A stretch of 8,138 nucleotides of DNA from a bacterium. GTDB taxonomy: Bacteria; Patescibacteriota; JAUYIX01. The translations under genes were made by a program, and so were the position numbers. The notes below the pieces were generated by a model, which saw only the letters and a list, made by a program, of their open reading frames with translations, made no database searches and was not told the DNA's origin. Location: contig JAUYIX010000021.1 in the NCBI GenBank assembly GCA_030688115.1, positions 1-8,138 on the forward strand, given 5' to 3'. Within the stretch, counting starts at the first letter, position 1; every line of letters starts with the position of its first letter. Positions 7,649-8,138 of this stretch are shown piece by piece.

Positions 7649-7684
7649 AAAAAAAGGTCCCCACAAGCCGCAGCTTTGGGGACC
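7649..7684 (-). terminator. Strong intrinsic terminator after the unrecognised edge gene
   Basis: On the minus strand GGTCCCCA pairs with TGGGGACC (7677-7684 with 7656-7663). The stem continues past a single bulged base with AGCT-region pairs (7673-7676 with 7665-7668) closing a 4-base loop. Seven T follow directly (7649-7655 on the plus strand as A). The stem begins one base after the TAA of the gene at 7686, so it terminates that gene. The plus strand has no T-run on the other side, so it is one-directional. Confidence 0.92.
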
Positions 7685-7685
7685 G

Positions 7686-8138
7686 TTAACGATACTCGGT
7701 GATCTCGGCCTCGCCCGGCTCAACCCAGACAATATCCTGTCCGATGACGAGCTTGCGGGCCGCATTGGCCCCGTAGAGCGGGCCAATGCCCTTGATCACT
7801 ACCCGCCTGGTCAGGTCGGTTACCAAGAGGTAAACGACCTGCGAGAGGTCCTGCCCTTTAGAGGCAAGGCTCCTCACCGAGAACAGCGGATTATCCTCGA
7901 GGAGAGCAAACCCCGAGTCCTGGTCCACCGGCAACCGAACGGCGGACAAAAGCAGTCCGCTCATGCCCTCCCTGCAAACCGGCATGCCGCGGGGAGGATC
8001 GCTGAGCTGGAGAGTGTGCCTGCCGCGCTCATCAGCCCTGACGGTGAGCAGAGCGCTACCCTGCGGTCCCATCGCTTGTGCGCTCTTGCGCTTATCGGCG
8101 AGCATGATTACTCTGCCGCGATGTAGCGGTGAGTCTGC
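7686..8138 (-). CDS. Unrecognised protein, C-terminal part, probably cut by window edge
   Basis: The frame is open from the right edge to a TAA at 7686-7688, giving about 150 residues. An internal ATG (8103-8105) would give 139 residues, but no ribosome site precedes it and the frame stays open upstream, so the gene probably begins outside the window. I do not recognise a family. The visible sequence has no transmembrane helix or Cys motif; it alternates short hydrophobic stretches (VVYLLVTDL, RRVVIKGIGPLYG, KLVIGQDIVWV) in a way that suggests a beta-rich soluble domain, and it ends in an acidic tail EPGEAEITEYR. The strand choice rests on the terminator immediately after this stop. An overlapping plus-strand frame (7611-8126) has no such support. 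Translation of this strand is likely but not proven. Confidence 0.6.
   Translation of the reverse strand, partial: ADSPLHRGRVIMLADKRKSAQAMGPQGSALLTVRADERGRHTLQLSDPPRGMPVCREGMSGLLLSAVRLPVDQDSGFALLEDNPLFSVRSLASKGQDLSQVVYLLVTDLTRRVVIKGIGPLYGANAARKLVIGQDIVWVEPGEAEITEYR

Noticed and set aside
7611..8126. A 171-residue plus-strand ORF, longer than the visible minus-strand frame.
   Set aside because: It starts inside the calcium-repeat gene's start region and runs through the terminator stem; the terminator's T-run and position favour the minus-strand gene.

Overview
The window looks like chromosomal DNA from a member of the Candidate Phyla Radiation (Patescibacteria). No single feature proves this, but several point the same way: a MurE-type ligase without its N-terminal UDP-substrate domain, a very short and divergent TsaB, a small membrane-anchored protein with three DxDxDG calcium-type repeats, weak or absent Shine-Dalgarno sites, and tightly packed, overlapping genes. 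Within the phylum I cannot place it firmly; Saccharibacteria-like is a guess. The standard genetic code fits all the genes, which argues against the UGA=Gly lineages (Absconditabacteria and Gracilibacteria).

Layout from left to right. Positions 1-1265 hold the 5' part of rpoC on the minus strand, cut by the window edge. Positions 1268-4747 hold the complete rpoB, two bases upstream of rpoC, so the pair forms one rpoBC transcription unit. Positions 4748-5061 are the only long non-coding gap. It carries a consensus sigma-70-type promoter (TTGACA, 17 bases, TATAGT) pointing into rpoB, an inverted repeat that covers the -35 box, and a leader of about 214 nt with two tandem hairpins enclosed by a longer-range stem, plus an AT-rich hairpin close to the rpoB start. 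Positions 5062-5502 encode a short TsaB-like protein (minus). Positions 5483-5944 encode a DUF212 (divergent PAP2, YuiD-like) membrane protein, the only plus-strand gene; it overlaps tsaB by 20 bases at the 5' ends and the Mur ligase by 39 bases at the 3' ends. Positions 5906-7291 encode the MurE-like ligase and 7291-7626 the calcium-repeat protein, joined by a TAATG stop/start overlap. Positions 7686-8138 hold the 3' end of an unrecognised gene that ends in a strong intrinsic terminator at 7649-7684.

Functionally the window mixes transcription (RpoB, RpoC), tRNA t6A modification (TsaB-like) and cell-envelope functions (Mur ligase, DUF212 membrane protein, anchored calcium-repeat protein). 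I found no mobile element, CRISPR array, tRNA or rRNA. The points most worth checking are the rpoBC leader with its possible operator, the DUF212 gene overlapping both neighbours, and the substitutions in the Mur ligase motifs.
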